Below are positions 17,369 through 27,154 of a stretch of 64,000 nucleotides of DNA, piece after piece (the first letter of the stretch is position 1; each line of letters starts with the position of its first letter). Made by a program: the position numbers and the translations under genes. The notes below the pieces were generated by a model that saw nothing but the letters and a program-made list of their open reading frames with translations, was not told the origin of the DNA and ran no database searches. Location of the stretch: positions 558,001-622,000 of the forward strand of contig CAVOQE010000009.1 in assembly GCA_963698275.1 (NCBI GenBank). The letters are read 5' to 3'. This DNA comes from Anderseniella sp963698275 (GTDB taxonomy: Bacteria > Pseudomonadota > Alphaproteobacteria > Rhizobiales > Aestuariivirgaceae).

Positions 17369-17586
17369 ATCAAGTGCCTTTTCATCATCTATTGGCAGGT
17401 CCCGCTACTTACGCGTATTAAAGGTGCTTCAAACTAGGCGTCTCATCGGCATGGTCAAGGCCATTAACAATTGTTTCACGCTCCGGGACACGCTTTAGCC
17501 AAGCGCATATAATCACAATCAGCCGCAGAATTGCGGTGAATTGCATCAAAACAGCCATAACAGCCGAAACTCAGGAGGACTACCAA

Positions 17587-19266
17587 ATGGCATCGGTGAA
17601 ATCAGATATCGAGATTGCCCGCGAAGCAACCATGAAACCAATCATGGAAATTGGCGCCAAAATCGGCATCAGCGAAGAGCATCTCATTCCCTACGGTCAT
17701 ACCAAGGCAAAAGTTTCGGCAGAGTTCATCAAGTCCGTGCAGGGCAATGATGATGGCAACCTCATCCTGGTCACCGCCATCAACCCGACACCGGCCGGTG
17801 AAGGCAAGACGACCACCACTGTTGGTCTGGGCGATGGCCTGAACGCCATTGGCAAGAAAGCCATGATCTGCATTCGCGAAGCCTCGCTTGGTCCGTGCTT
17901 CGGCATGAAGGGCGGCGCTGCCGGCGGCGGCTACGCACAGGTTGTTCCCATGGAAGACATGAACCTGCACTTCACCGGTGACTTCCACGCCATTACGTCT
18001 GCCCACAACCTGCTGTCGGCAATGCTCGACAATCACGTCTACTGGGGCAACAAGCTCGACATCGACATTCGCCGGGTATCGTGGCGCCGGGTCATGGACA
18101 TGAACGACCGCGCTTTGCGCCAGATCGTGTGCAATCTCGGCGGCGTGGCCAATGGCTTCCCGCGCGAAACCGGTTTCGACATCACCGTTGCCTCGGAAGT
18201 CATGGCGATCCTGTGCCTGGCAACCGACATTGACGACCTGCAACGCCGGCTCGGCGATATCATCATCGCCTACAAGCGTGACCGGTCACCGGTCTACTGC
18301 CGTGACATCAAGGCAGACGGCGCCATGACCGTGCTGCTGAAAGATGCCATCCAGCCCAATCTGGTGCAGACACTGGAAAACAATGCCGCCTTTGTGCACG
18401 GTGGTCCGTTCGCCAATATCGCCCATGGCTGCAACTCGGTAATGGCAACCACCACAGCTTTGAAGATCGCAGATTATGTGGTCACCGAAGCAGGCTTCGG
18501 CGCCGACCTTGGGGCGGAGAAGTTTTTCGACATCAAGTGCCGCAAGGCCGGCCTCAAGCCGAAGGCCGTTGTGATCGTGGCAACTGTTCGCGCCATGAAG
18601 ATGAACGGTGGCGTCGCCAGGGCCGATCTCGGCACGGAAAACGTCGATGCCGTCAAGGCAGGCTGTGCCAACCTCGGCCGTCACATCGAAAACATCAAGA
18701 AGTTCGGTGTTCCCGCCGTTGTCGGTATCAACCACTTCATCACCGATACCGACGCCGAAGTCGAAGCCCTGAGCGAGTTTGTAAAATCGCAGGGCACCGA
18801 AGCGGTTTTGTGCAAGCACTGGGCACATGGCTCGGAAGGCACCAAAGACCTGGCCAACAAGGTGGTGGAAATGGTCGAAGGCGGCACTGCCGACTTCAAG
18901 CCGCTGTACTCAGACGATCTGAGCCTGTTCGAGAAGATGGAAGCCATCGCCAAGGGCATCTACCGTGCCGATGGTGTTGTCGCCGATGCCAAGATCATGA
19001 ACCAGTTGAAGGCCTGGGAAGACCAGGGCTACGGCAAACTGCCGGTGTGCATGGCCAAGACCCAGTATTCCTTCACCACGGATCCGACCATGCGCGGTGC
19101 GCCGACCGGGTTCACCTTGCCGGTGCGTGAAGTACGGTTGTCGGCGGGTGCCGGTTTCGTGGTTGCCGTGTGCGGTGAGATCATGACCATGCCGGGCCTG
19201 CCGTCTGTCCCGGCTGCGGAATCGATCATGCTCAATGACGACGGTCAGATCGAAGGCCTGTTCTGA
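17587..19266 (+). CDS. fhs: Formate-tetrahydrofolate ligase
   Basis: 559 aa from ATG 17587, preceded at 9 nt by a strong AGGAGG (17572-17577). It catalyses formate + THF + ATP to 10-formyl-THF, or the reverse when methyl groups are oxidised. The ATP-binding loop PTPAGEGKTTTT is at 68-79, and the sequence is typical along its whole length. The 218-bp leader holds a TATAAT (17508-17513) with a weak GGGACA 17 bp before it, and the inverted repeat CCGCA-GAAT-TGCGG at 17523-17536. With the dimethylglycine dehydrogenase-like enzyme and formate dehydrogenase nearby, it completes a C1 oxidation route. Confidence 0.96.
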   Translation: MASVKSDIEIAREATMKPIMEIGAKIGISEEHLIPYGHTKAKVSAEFIKSVQGNDDGNLILVTAINPTPAGEGKTTTTVGLGDGLNAIGKKAMICIREASLGPCFGMKGGAAGGGYAQVVPMEDMNLHFTGDFHAITSAHNLLSAMLDNHVYWGNKLDIDIRRVSWRRVMDMNDRALRQIVCNLGGVANGFPRETGFDITVASEVMAILCLATDIDDLQRRLGDIIIAYKRDRSPVYCRDIKADGAMTVLLKDAIQPNLVQTLENNAAFVHGGPFANIAHGCNSVMATTTALKIADYVVTEAGFGADLGAEKFFDIKCRKAGLKPKAVVIVATVRAMKMNGGVARADLGTENVDAVKAGCANLGRHIENIKKFGVPAVVGINHFITDTDAEVEALSEFVKSQGTEAVLCKHWAHGSEGTKDLANKVVEMVEGGTADFKPLYSDDLSLFEKMEAIAKGIYRADGVVADAKIMNQLKAWEDQGYGKLPVCMAKTQYSFTTDPTMRGAPTGFTLPVREVRLSAGAGFVVAVCGEIMTMPGLPSVPAAESIMLNDDGQIEGLF

Positions 19267-19300
19267 TCGGCAGCATAGCTGATGCTTTGACAAATTGAAC

Positions 19301-19339
19301 GGCGCGGAAGGGTAAATCCTTCCGCGCCCTTCCTGTTTT
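19301..19339 (+). terminator. Rho-independent terminator after fhs
   Basis: An 11-bp perfect stem (GGCGCGGAAGG/CCTTCCGCGCC, loop GTAAAT) followed by CTTCCTGTTTT. It lies between the convergent fhs and peroxiredoxin genes, 34 bp after the fhs stop, and may act on both. Confidence 0.8.
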
Positions 19340-19352
19340 CAGCCAATACGTC

Positions 19353-19877
19353 TCACGCCGCCAGCGTACCGCGCACCGGATAGTCGTTCTCGATCACATA
19401 TTTCAGAACACTTGCAAGTTCCGCCGCCTTGGCCCGGCCGAACGGCGCGGTCTGAACCGACCAGTGATACAGGGTTCCGTCCGGGCGCACGATCGCCATA
19501 CCGGGTTCAGAAAACACATCTGGCTCGGCATCCTTGATGGCAGACGACAGGAACAGGCCCCAGGCCTTGGCCTGATCCCTTGAGAGTCCGTAACCGAGTT
19601 TCAATCCGGAAACGTCCCAGTCACGCGCCGTTTGCTCAGCCAGGTCTTTCGTGTTCATGCTCAGGGCAACGACATCGATACCAAGACCGGCAAAGTCATG
19701 CAGCTTGGCGCGGAAGTCGGTCAACTGACCCTTGCAGATCGGGCAGTGCAGGCCACGGTAAAAAATCACAATGGAAAAATTTTCCGGCGCATCGGCGTTG
19801 AGTGTGAATTCTCCACCCCCCACCAACGGCACGGTCAGGGCTGGTACAGGCTGTCCGGGAACCAGTGTCGAGTGCAT
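19353..19877 (-). CDS. AhpC/TSA-family peroxiredoxin-like protein
   Basis: 174 aa thioredoxin-fold protein. The active-site segment YRGLHCPICKGQL contains C45 and C48. C45 occupies the peroxidatic position after Y40-R41, and the CPIC arrangement is the variant seen in the peroxiredoxin-like AhpC/TSA subgroup. It would reduce peroxides using thiols in the cytoplasm; no signal peptide is present. It is a single gene between fhs and the dimethylglycine dehydrogenase-like gene. That oxidase-type flavoenzyme could be a peroxide source, though the link is only positional. Confidence 0.85.
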   Translation of the reverse strand: MHSTLVPGQPVPALTVPLVGGGEFTLNADAPENFSIVIFYRGLHCPICKGQLTDFRAKLHDFAGLGIDVVALSMNTKDLAEQTARDWDVSGLKLGYGLSRDQAKAWGLFLSSAIKDAEPDVFSEPGMAIVRPDGTLYHWSVQTAPFGRAKAAELASVLKYVIENDYPVRGTLAA

Positions 19878-19974
19878 GAGATTGTCTCCAGTTAAAAGAT
19901 AAGGGGGCAGTGCCCGTTTAACTGGACACTGCCCCCAAATGGATCAACTCACAAGGGTGTGAGACGCCTGGCAG

Positions 19975-22488
19975 TTATGCCCGCAACCGCTCGTTGTCGG
20001 CATCAAACGGGCTTTCTGCAATGACCGTTGCCTGAAACAGCTCACCGAGGATTTTCACCTGCAGCCTGGTGCCTTCCGCAGCATGTGCCGGCTTGACCAT
20101 GGCCAAAGCCAGGGATTTGCCGACCCGCCAGCCATAGGAACCTGTGGTCACCCGGCCAATCAGTTCGCCTGACGCATCATAGACAGCTTCAGACCCGCGC
20201 GCGTCACAGTCCTTGATGTCGTGCACTTCCATCGTCACATAGGTCCATTCATCCCCGGCGGCATGGCGTTTGACCAGTTCGTCACGGCCAATGAAATCGC
20301 CCTTGTTGGGATGCACGAACCGGTCCAGACCGGATTCATAGGCCGAATACTCAACCGACAGTTCGCGGCCGACAAGGCGGTAGGATTTTTCCACCGCCAT
20401 CGTGCCCATGGCCCGGATTCCGAACGGCTTGATGCCAAACTCTTCACCGGCTTCCATGACCAGGTCGAAGATCAGGTTCTGCATCTCGATCGGATGATGC
20501 AGTTCCCAGCCAAGCTCGCCGACGAAGTTCACCCGCAGCGCATGGGCCTGGGCAATACCGACATTGATGAACTTGCCGGTCAGCCATTTGAAACTGTCAG
20601 TGGACAGGTCGGTATCAGTCAGCTTCTGCAGCACGTCGCGGGATTTCGGGCCGGCCAGAACCAGGACACCCATTTGGGTGGTGATTTTCTGCAGCTCGAC
20701 CCCTGTGTCCGGTTTGAGCTTGGTCAGGTAATCCCAGTCATGGCGCTCATAGGCACCGGGACCCACCAGATAGAAATCATTTTCGCCGCGCTTGTAGACC
20801 GTGAACTCGGACCGCACACCGCCCAGCTTGGTGAGCAGGTGACACAGGCCGACACGGCCGATTGTCTTTGGAATCCGGTTGGCCAGTATCGAGTCCAGCC
20901 ATTCGGCTGCATTCGGTCCCGTCACCTCGTACTTGGCAAACGCCGACATATCCAGAAGGCCACAGTTCTCGGTGACGTTCTTCACTTCATTGCCGACATG
21001 TTCAAAATAGTTAGACCGGCGGAACGACCACAGTTCCTTGACCTTTTCACCGGGCCTGGCCGGTGCATGATTGTCTCTGGCAATCACATCAGGGCGCACG
21101 ATTTCATCGGGCTCGAAGCCATAATCGGTGCTTGGCGCAAACCAGTTCGGACGCTCCCAGCCATAAACGGAGCCGAATACCGCGCCGAGCGCTTTCATCC
21201 GGTCATAACACGGCGATGTCTTGAGCGGACGCGCGTCCCAGCGTTCTTCATCCGGGAAATGCGGTGTGAACACATTGCGGTAGGCTTCTTCGTTCTTGCG
21301 CTTCAGGTAGCCGCGCGATGCATACGGGCCAAACCGGCGCGGGTCGACGCCCAGCATGTCGATGGAGCTTTCTCCCTCGACAATCCATTCAGCCAGTTGC
21401 CAGCCGGCACCACCGGCAGCAGTGACGCCAAACGAATGGCCTTCATTGAGCCACAGGTTCTTTTTGCCCCAGGCCGGCCCGATGATCGGCGAGCCGTCCG
21501 GCGTGTAACAGATCGCCCCATTGTAGACTTTCTTGATGCCAACCTCGCCAAAGGCCGGAACCCGGTGAAACGCGCTTTCGATATGCGGCGCGATCCGATC
21601 CAGGTCTTCCTGGAAAAGTTCGTACTCAGCGTCTTGATCCGGGCCATCCACATAACAAACCGGCGCACCGGCTTCATAAGGACCAAGGATCAGGCCGCCT
21701 GCCTCCTCGCGCATGTACCAGGCTGAATCAGCATCCCGCAGCACGCCCATTTCAGGCAGGCCATCTGCGTGGCGCTGCTTGATCTCCGGATGGGCTTCGG
21801 TGACAATGTACTGGTGTTCAACAGGGATGACGGGAATGTCCAGGCCCAGCATGTCGCCGGTCTGGCGAACGAAATTACCGGTTGCCGTGACCAGGTGCTC
21901 ACAGGTGATGTCGCCCTTGTCGGTTTTCACAAGCCACTCGTCATTGGCCTTCTGCTCAATGGCAATCACCCGGGTGTTGCGATAAATCTCCGCACCCTTG
22001 TCGCGCGCGCCCTTGGCCATGGCCTGGGTCAGGTCGGCCGGCTGCACATAACCGTCGGTTGGGTGCTGGATAGCACCGAGCAGGCCGTCGGTATTGCACA
22101 GCGGCCAGATTTCCTTGACCTGTTCCGGTGTCAGCAGGTTGACGTGAATGCCGATGGTCTCGGCCACACCGGCATAATACATGAACTCGTCCCAGCGATC
22201 CTGGGTCTGGGCCAGCCGGATGTTCGACACCTGGCGCAGGCCCACATGCTGGCCGGTTTCTTCCTCAAGTTTGGAATACAGATCCAGCGAGTACTGATGC
22301 ACCTTGCCGACCGAGTACGACATGTTGAACAGAGGCAGCAGGCCTGCAGCATGCCACGTCGAGCCGGACGTCAGTTCATTGCGCTCGACCAGCACAACAT
22401 CCGACCAGCCCTTCTTCGTGAGCGCATAAAGCGTGCCGACACCGACAACACCGCCACCAATAACAACAACACGTGCATGCGACTTCAT
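19975..22488 (-). CDS. FAD-dependent dimethylglycine/sarcosine dehydrogenase-like protein (DAO-FAO_M-GcvT)
   Basis: 837 aa three-part enzyme. The N-terminal DAO domain has the dinucleotide motif GGGVVG (11-16) and STWHAAG, whose H46 is the expected covalent FAD attachment site. A middle FAO_M linker occupies about 375-430. The C-terminal GcvT-type folate domain (about 440-830) accepts the methylene group on THF. This architecture is that of dimethylglycine and sarcosine dehydrogenases, and the exact substrate cannot be settled here. A good ribosome site (GGAGGG) precedes ATG 22488. Fhs at 17.6 kb and formate dehydrogenase at 27-31 kb could process the released C1 unit. Confidence 0.88.
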   Translation of the reverse strand: MKSHARVVVIGGGVVGVGTLYALTKKGWSDVVLVERNELTSGSTWHAAGLLPLFNMSYSVGKVHQYSLDLYSKLEEETGQHVGLRQVSNIRLAQTQDRWDEFMYYAGVAETIGIHVNLLTPEQVKEIWPLCNTDGLLGAIQHPTDGYVQPADLTQAMAKGARDKGAEIYRNTRVIAIEQKANDEWLVKTDKGDITCEHLVTATGNFVRQTGDMLGLDIPVIPVEHQYIVTEAHPEIKQRHADGLPEMGVLRDADSAWYMREEAGGLILGPYEAGAPVCYVDGPDQDAEYELFQEDLDRIAPHIESAFHRVPAFGEVGIKKVYNGAICYTPDGSPIIGPAWGKKNLWLNEGHSFGVTAAGGAGWQLAEWIVEGESSIDMLGVDPRRFGPYASRGYLKRKNEEAYRNVFTPHFPDEERWDARPLKTSPCYDRMKALGAVFGSVYGWERPNWFAPSTDYGFEPDEIVRPDVIARDNHAPARPGEKVKELWSFRRSNYFEHVGNEVKNVTENCGLLDMSAFAKYEVTGPNAAEWLDSILANRIPKTIGRVGLCHLLTKLGGVRSEFTVYKRGENDFYLVGPGAYERHDWDYLTKLKPDTGVELQKITTQMGVLVLAGPKSRDVLQKLTDTDLSTDSFKWLTGKFINVGIAQAHALRVNFVGELGWELHHPIEMQNLIFDLVMEAGEEFGIKPFGIRAMGTMAVEKSYRLVGRELSVEYSAYESGLDRFVHPNKGDFIGRDELVKRHAAGDEWTYVTMEVHDIKDCDARGSEAVYDASGELIGRVTTGSYGWRVGKSLALAMVKPAHAAEGTRLQVKILGELFQATVIAESPFDADNERLRA

Positions 22489-22604
22489 AATTCAACCCTC
22501 CGGGGTCAGAGCAACGCTTTATGTTCCGAACCATAGTGAAAACAACTCAACACGTGTGAAGTCAAACGACCGGGCAGCGCAAAATTACGACACATGCGGG
22601 TGTC

Positions 22605-23213
22605 TCAGACAGTCACGCCCAGCGAGCGCAGATCGCGTCTCAGGCGATCAGGATTGATGAATTGCACAGAATGCCATCCCGCATTGCGCGCTGCCTCAAC
22701 ATTTGCAGCCACATCATCAATGAAAACAGTCGCCTCAGCCACAAGATCGAAAGCGGCAACGTGATGCTGGAAAATTTCAGCCTCGGGCTTCAGCAGGCCA
22801 ATTCTGCCGGATACCGTAATGCCCCGAAACAGCCTGAAAAAACCGAAACGCTGCGAGGCTTCATCAAAAGTCTCACCGTTGAAATTGGTCAGGGCTGTTA
22901 CATCGACACCATCGCCGGACACCTGCTCGAGTATACCGACACTGTCTGCAATTGGCTCCGGCACCATGTCATGCCAGCGCTCACGAAATGACCTGATCAG
23001 GGCTTCCCTGTCCGGATATCGCGCGATCAGCTCAGCTTCGCCCGGCGCCCAGGCGTGAACCCGGTCCTGCGCGGTTATCCAGTCACGCGAGCAGATGTCG
23101 CGCAGGAACGCATGCCGTTCCACCTGATCCGGTATCAGACCGAGATAGGCCAGTTCCGGGTCAAAATTCAAAAGCACATTGCCGATATCAAAAACGATGT
23201 GCCGGATAACCAT
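22605..23213 (-). CDS. HAD superfamily hydrolase (YihX-like)
   Basis: 202 aa. HAD motif I is FDIGNVL with nucleophile D9; glycine replaces the usual second aspartate, as in other DxGNV members. Motif II TNFN, motif III K in LLKPEAEIF and motif IV FIDDVAANV are present. The cap is helical (subfamily IA). Likely substrates are sugar phosphates or similar metabolites, as for YihX. Its start overlaps the last base of the moeA stop, making it the final gene of the formate dehydrogenase and molybdenum cofactor operon. A role in that pathway is not known. Confidence 0.82.
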   Translation of the reverse strand: MVIRHIVFDIGNVLLNFDPELAYLGLIPDQVERHAFLRDICSRDWITAQDRVHAWAPGEAELIARYPDREALIRSFRERWHDMVPEPIADSVGILEQVSGDGVDVTALTNFNGETFDEASQRFGFFRLFRGITVSGRIGLLKPEAEIFQHHVAAFDLVAEATVFIDDVAANVEAARNAGWHSVQFINPDRLRRDLRSLGVTV

Positions 23214-24475
23214 CAGCTGATGCCAAACTCGCTGAACGGAATGAACCCGAGAAGGTCGCCTTGCTGCACCGATGCTGCTTCTTCAGGCACTTCGATGAGC
23301 CCGGTTGCCTGCCGCAGCCCGGATATCAATCCGGACCCGTCGCGCTGAAATTTTCGCAGGACGGGACCCTCGCCGGTGTTGTCCACCCAGCCGCGCCAGA
23401 ATTCCCGGCGGTCGGTTTTCTTACCTGGAATCGCAAAACCGGCCGGCAGCGGATAGCGTTGCGGAATCTGCCAGTTGGCGCCCTGCAGCCGCGCAAACAT
23501 CGGTTGCGCATACAGTAGAAATGTCACAAAGGCAGCCACGGGATTACCTGGCAGACCGAAGAAAACCGTGTCGCCAATCTGTCCCATGGCCAGCGGCCTG
23601 CCGGGTTTTACCGCCAGCTGCCAGGCGTGAAGCGTGCCCGTTGACTGAATGGTCTCGACAATGAAATCCGCCTCGCCGCGGCTCGCGCCGCCTGTTGTAA
23701 GAATGACGTCGCACTCATGCGCCGCGGTTCTGACCACCCGTTCAACCCGGACCCGCTCATCGGGGATCACCCCATAGTCCACCGGTTCCGCCCCGACCGT
23801 CTTCAGCAACCCGCGCAGCAAATGATGATTGCTGTCATAAACCTGACCATCGCCCAGCAGGATGCCGGGCCGCACAATCTCGTCTCCGGTTGAAATCAGG
23901 CCCACCTTGAGCCGGGCAAACACCTTGATGCGGCCGGCCCCGCCGGATGCAATCGCTGCCACATCCTGCGGACGCAATCGCTGGCCGGGCTGCAGCATGA
24001 CGTCGCCCTGCTTGACGTCTTCACCGGCAAGCCGCGTATTGGCACCGGCTTTCAACCCCTTCGGCACAACAAGTTTTGTGCCGTCGACAGCCGCGTCCTC
24101 CTGCATCAGGCAGGTATCGGCCCCGTTGGGCATCACGGCACCGGTAAAAATACGCGCTGCCTCACCCTTCTTCAGCGCCCGTTGTGGCGCATGGCCTGCC
24201 GCAATGCGCATAACCACCTTGAGCTGTGTATCGTCATCTGCTTGCAAGGCCTTGCCTGCAAAGGCATAGCCGTCGACAGCCGCATTGTTGAAGGCCGGAA
24301 TATCTTGCCGTGCCGCATAGTGTTCAGCCAGCACGCGACCGTGCGCCTTTGAAAGCGCGACCTCCTCTACGTCTGCAACCGGCGGCATGCGCTCCAGAAT
24401 GAGCGCTACCGCATCATCATGGCGCATCCGGTCCTTGTCGTGCAGAAAACAGTCATCGAGCAATTTGCGGGACAT
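23213..24475 (-). CDS. moeA: Molybdopterin molybdotransferase
   Basis: 420 aa from ATG 24475; a longer open frame reaches 24619 but would run deep into mobB. MoeA inserts molybdate into adenylated molybdopterin. Typical motifs are DIPAFNNAAVDGYAF, the ARIFTGAVMPNGADT segment, the GLISTGDEI strand and the TTGGASRGEADF loop, followed by GLPGNPVA near the C-terminus. It starts four bases after the mobB stop and is the seventh gene of the operon. Its product is required for the adjacent formate dehydrogenase. Tungsten insertion by the same enzyme is possible. Confidence 0.94.
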   Translation of the reverse strand: MSRKLLDDCFLHDKDRMRHDDAVALILERMPPVADVEEVALSKAHGRVLAEHYAARQDIPAFNNAAVDGYAFAGKALQADDDTQLKVVMRIAAGHAPQRALKKGEAARIFTGAVMPNGADTCLMQEDAAVDGTKLVVPKGLKAGANTRLAGEDVKQGDVMLQPGQRLRPQDVAAIASGGAGRIKVFARLKVGLISTGDEIVRPGILLGDGQVYDSNHHLLRGLLKTVGAEPVDYGVIPDERVRVERVVRTAAHECDVILTTGGASRGEADFIVETIQSTGTLHAWQLAVKPGRPLAMGQIGDTVFFGLPGNPVAAFVTFLLYAQPMFARLQGANWQIPQRYPLPAGFAIPGKKTDRREFWRGWVDNTGEGPVLRKFQRDGSGLISGLRQATGLIEVPEEAASVQQGDLLGFIPFSEFGIS

Positions 24476-24479
24476 CAGT

Positions 24480-24992
24480 TCAAGGTACCTCGACCAGACC
24501 GGTACGCCCACAGATAAAATCAGCCAGGGCAAAAATGTTATCGCGATCATAGACCGGAACCGGACAATCTGTGACCTCGCCATTGGCGGCAACTGCCACA
24601 ATGGTCTCATCTTCGTCACTCAGTTTCGGATTGGTATTGTCAAGATTACGCACTTCGATCTTGTCGTGGCCATCGCGCTTGTAGCCTTCGACAATCACCA
24701 GGTCGCATGGATCCAGCCTGGCCAGCATCTGATCAAGCGACGGTTCCGCATCATCGCGCAATTCGGAAATCACCGCCCAGCGATGCCGGGACACCACCGC
24801 AACCTGCGCAGCACCTGCCGCACGGTGGCGAAAACTGTCACGCCCCTCATGGTCAATGTCGAAGGAATGGTGCGCGTGCTTGACTGTCGACACCCGGTAG
24901 CCGCGGCCTGTGAGCTCCGTTACCAGCTTTTCCACCAGCGTGGTCTTGCCGGAGTTCTTGAACCCGGCCACCCCGATGACGCGCTGTGTCAT
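24480..24992 (-). CDS. mobB: Molybdopterin-guanine dinucleotide biosynthesis adapter MobB
   Basis: 170 aa GTP-binding protein. The P-loop GFKNSGKTTL is near the N-terminus, followed by the MobB-typical VSTVKHAHHSFDID and VEGYKRD segments. MobB helps MobA attach GMP to Mo-molybdopterin but is not essential in E. coli. It overlaps mobA by 4 bp. Length and motifs are typical, without fusion to MobA or MoeA as happens in some species. Confidence 0.93.
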   Translation of the reverse strand: MTQRVIGVAGFKNSGKTTLVEKLVTELTGRGYRVSTVKHAHHSFDIDHEGRDSFRHRAAGAAQVAVVSRHRWAVISELRDDAEPSLDQMLARLDPCDLVIVEGYKRDGHDKIEVRNLDNTNPKLSDEDETIVAVAANGEVTDCPVPVYDRDNIFALADFICGRTGLVEVP

Positions 24993-25606
24993 GCTGCCAG
25001 CCCTTTCGCAATGCGTTCGGCTTCCGGAACATCATCGGGCCGGTTTACATTGAAAAACGGATCAAACCCGCTGGCGGCAAACTCGACCGCGACCAGCTTG
25101 TGCCGCGCTGTCCAAAGATCAACCTTGCGTATGTCTTCATCCACCAGGGCCGAGTGCAGGTCATCCTTCAGGCGCACGGGCCACAGGCCAAAGACCGGAT
25201 GATTGCGCCCGTCGGACGCAGCACACGCCATATCGGCACCCTGATGCTCGGTTGCAGCCAGCAACCGGCTGACGAAATCGGTCGGAAAGAACGGCGTATC
25301 TGTCGCAGCGGTCGCCACCCATTCGGCATCAGGCGCATTTTCTGCCGCCCATGACAAGCCGGCCAGCACACCGGCCAGCGGGCCTGCAAAACCGTCAACC
25401 GTATCCGGCATGACCGGCAGGCCATAACCGGCAAACCGGCCAGGATCGCCATTTGCATTGAGGATGACCGTGCCGACCTGCGCACCGAACCGGTCAATGA
25501 CGTGATCCAGCACCGGCCGCCCGGCAAGTTCGATCAGGCCCTTGTCACCGCCCCCCATGCGCCGGGCAAGACCACCGGCCAATATGCAACCGACCACGTT
25601 ACTCAC
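24989..25606 (-). CDS. mobA: Molybdenum cofactor guanylyltransferase
   Basis: 205 aa from GTG 25606, which lies inside the last codons of fdhD (8-nt overlap). The open frame continues upstream, but only through fdhD coding sequence. MobA adds GMP to Mo-molybdopterin to form the guanine dinucleotide used by formate dehydrogenase. The nucleotidyltransferase signature LAGGLARRMGGGDKGL is at about 8-23, with TAATDTPF and the NVNRPDD C-terminal motif. It is the fifth gene of the fdh operon. Confidence 0.93.
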   Translation of the reverse strand: MSNVVGCILAGGLARRMGGGDKGLIELAGRPVLDHVIDRFGAQVGTVILNANGDPGRFAGYGLPVMPDTVDGFAGPLAGVLAGLSWAAENAPDAEWVATAATDTPFFPTDFVSRLLAATEHQGADMACAASDGRNHPVFGLWPVRLKDDLHSALVDEDIRKVDLWTARHKLVAVEFAASGFDPFFNVNRPDDVPEAERIAKGLAA

Positions 25607-26489
25607 TGCTGGCTCCCTTGCGCCGATGCTTGCGGTCTTCATCCTCGATCTGGGACAGATCGGCATCAAACTCGATACGTTCAGCACCAGACAAGGCCAG
25701 GAACCGTTTGCCCCGCGCCCGGCCAATGACCGTCATGCCGACCTGGCGGGCAAGGTCCACACCCCATGCGGTGAAGCCTGAGCGTGACACCAGAATGGGA
25801 ATGCGCATGGCAGCGCACTTGAGGATCATTTCGGACGTCAGCCTGCCGGTTGTGTAGAACAGCTTGTCATCCGGCGATACCTTGTTGAGGAACATCCACC
25901 CGGCAATCTTGTCGACGGCGTTGTGCCTGCCGACGTCTTCCAGGTAGACCAGCGGTGTATCGCCTTTACACAGCACACAGCCATGGATGGCTCCCGCCTT
26001 GAGATAAAGCGACGGCGCGGTATTGATCTTCTTCGTCAGCGCATAAAGCCACGATGTCTTGATCCGGGCATCTTGAGACAACCGGATGGTTTCGAAATTC
26101 TCCATCATGTCCCCGAACACCGTGCCTTGCGCACAGCCCGAGGTCCGGGTCTTCTTCTTCATCTTCTCTTCGAAGTCGGTCTCGCGCACCGTGCGCACCA
26201 CAATCACTTCAAGATCGTCATCATAGTCGATGCCGGTAATCTCGTCGTCGTGCTGCAGCATGCCCTGGTTGAGCAGGTATCCCACTGCCAGCCAGTCCGG
26301 ATGATCGCCGATGGTCATCGACGTGACAATTTCCTGGGCATTGAGATAGATGGTCAGCGGGCGCTCGTGCACAACATGTGTATCGGTTGGCGCACCGGTC
26401 TGGTCGATACCGGTGACCGCACGCGACAGGCGCTCATCGTCCGGATCGGGCACGATGGCAAATTCCGATATGTCATGCGGCGTGTTCAT
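25599..26489 (-). CDS. fdhD: Formate dehydrogenase sulfurtransferase FdhD
   Basis: 296 aa. FdhD passes sulfur from a cysteine desulfurase to the molybdenum cofactor of formate dehydrogenase, making the terminal sulfido ligand. The reactive loop reads RTSGCAQGTVFG with a single cysteine, C119, where E. coli has a CxxC pair; single-cysteine forms are known. The conserved GAIHGC and YLEDVGRHNAVDK motifs follow. It overlaps the upstream MOSC gene by 4 bp and mobA by 8 nt. The equivalent gene in fds operons is called fdsC. A tusA gene at the operon head may feed the same sulfur relay. Confidence 0.94.
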   Translation of the reverse strand: MNTPHDISEFAIVPDPDDERLSRAVTGIDQTGAPTDTHVVHERPLTIYLNAQEIVTSMTIGDHPDWLAVGYLLNQGMLQHDDEITGIDYDDDLEVIVVRTVRETDFEEKMKKKTRTSGCAQGTVFGDMMENFETIRLSQDARIKTSWLYALTKKINTAPSLYLKAGAIHGCVLCKGDTPLVYLEDVGRHNAVDKIAGWMFLNKVSPDDKLFYTTGRLTSEMILKCAAMRIPILVSRSGFTAWGVDLARQVGMTVIGRARGKRFLALSGAERIEFDADLSQIEDEDRKHRRKGASSE

Positions 26490-27067
26490 GCGTGTGCGTA
26501 AATCCGTTGGGGCGGTATGTGCAGGACGATCTCGTCACCCACCGATATGCCGCCTTCACGCTCGACCCACGCCACCAGCCCGCGCTTGTTGCGCGCCAGT
26601 TTCGGAAACGCCATGCCCTGGTCGCGATGATGCTTTTCGATGACATCGCCCACATAACGGCAAGGTGCATTCTCACCATCGACAATCAGGGTTGCGCCTG
26701 AAGAAAACATCATTCGTGTTGATGGCGGCAGAAATGTAAGATCGGGAATGCCCGAGGTAACCAGGTTTGCGCCGACCCATTCCGGTTTCAGCTCCGGGAT
26801 CCCGAGCAGGCCGGCAACCTCTCGCAACTGCTCGACCGACAGTATGGACACCTGGCGCGTATTCGCCAAAGGCGTGCCACGCTTGTACTGGGCCAGCATG
26901 CGGCTGTCCGACTGGTAGCCACGACCGGCATGGCAGTCGCCGACAATGCCGTCAAACACCATCTCCATCCGGTTCACATGGGCTTTTTCCAGCCCGGTCT
27001 CGCGATCCGGACTGGACAGCAATGCTGTAACCCTGCCGACCAGTTTCGATTTCTCAAGTACTGCCAT
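26486..27067 (-). CDS. MOSC domain protein
   Basis: 193 aa with a MOSC (Moco sulfurase C-terminal) fold. A cysteine in ENAPCRYVG (C136) matches the conserved position in the family, and the strand FDGIVGDCHAGRG near residue 38 is typical of YiiM-like members. MOSC proteins bind molybdenum cofactor or act on substrates at a Mo centre. Here the gene lies between the formate dehydrogenase alpha subunit and fdhD with tight spacing, so a role in cofactor handling or delivery is likely but unproven. Confidence 0.85.
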   Translation of the reverse strand: MAVLEKSKLVGRVTALLSSPDRETGLEKAHVNRMEMVFDGIVGDCHAGRGYQSDSRMLAQYKRGTPLANTRQVSILSVEQLREVAGLLGIPELKPEWVGANLVTSGIPDLTFLPPSTRMMFSSGATLIVDGENAPCRYVGDVIEKHHRDQGMAFPKLARNKRGLVAWVEREGGISVGDEIVLHIPPQRIYAHA

Positions 27068-27154
27068 GGTACGCCCTTTTAAACTTCGGGCTCGTGTATA
27101 GCATCTTCGGGCATCAACGAAACCGTTATGCAGAACATAACAGCTCCGCTGTAC

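Noticed and set aside
20221..21726. 501-codon open frame on the plus strand
   Set aside because: Lies fully antisense to the dimethylglycine dehydrogenase-like gene, has low-complexity composition typical of a shadow frame in GC-rich DNA, and shows no domain.
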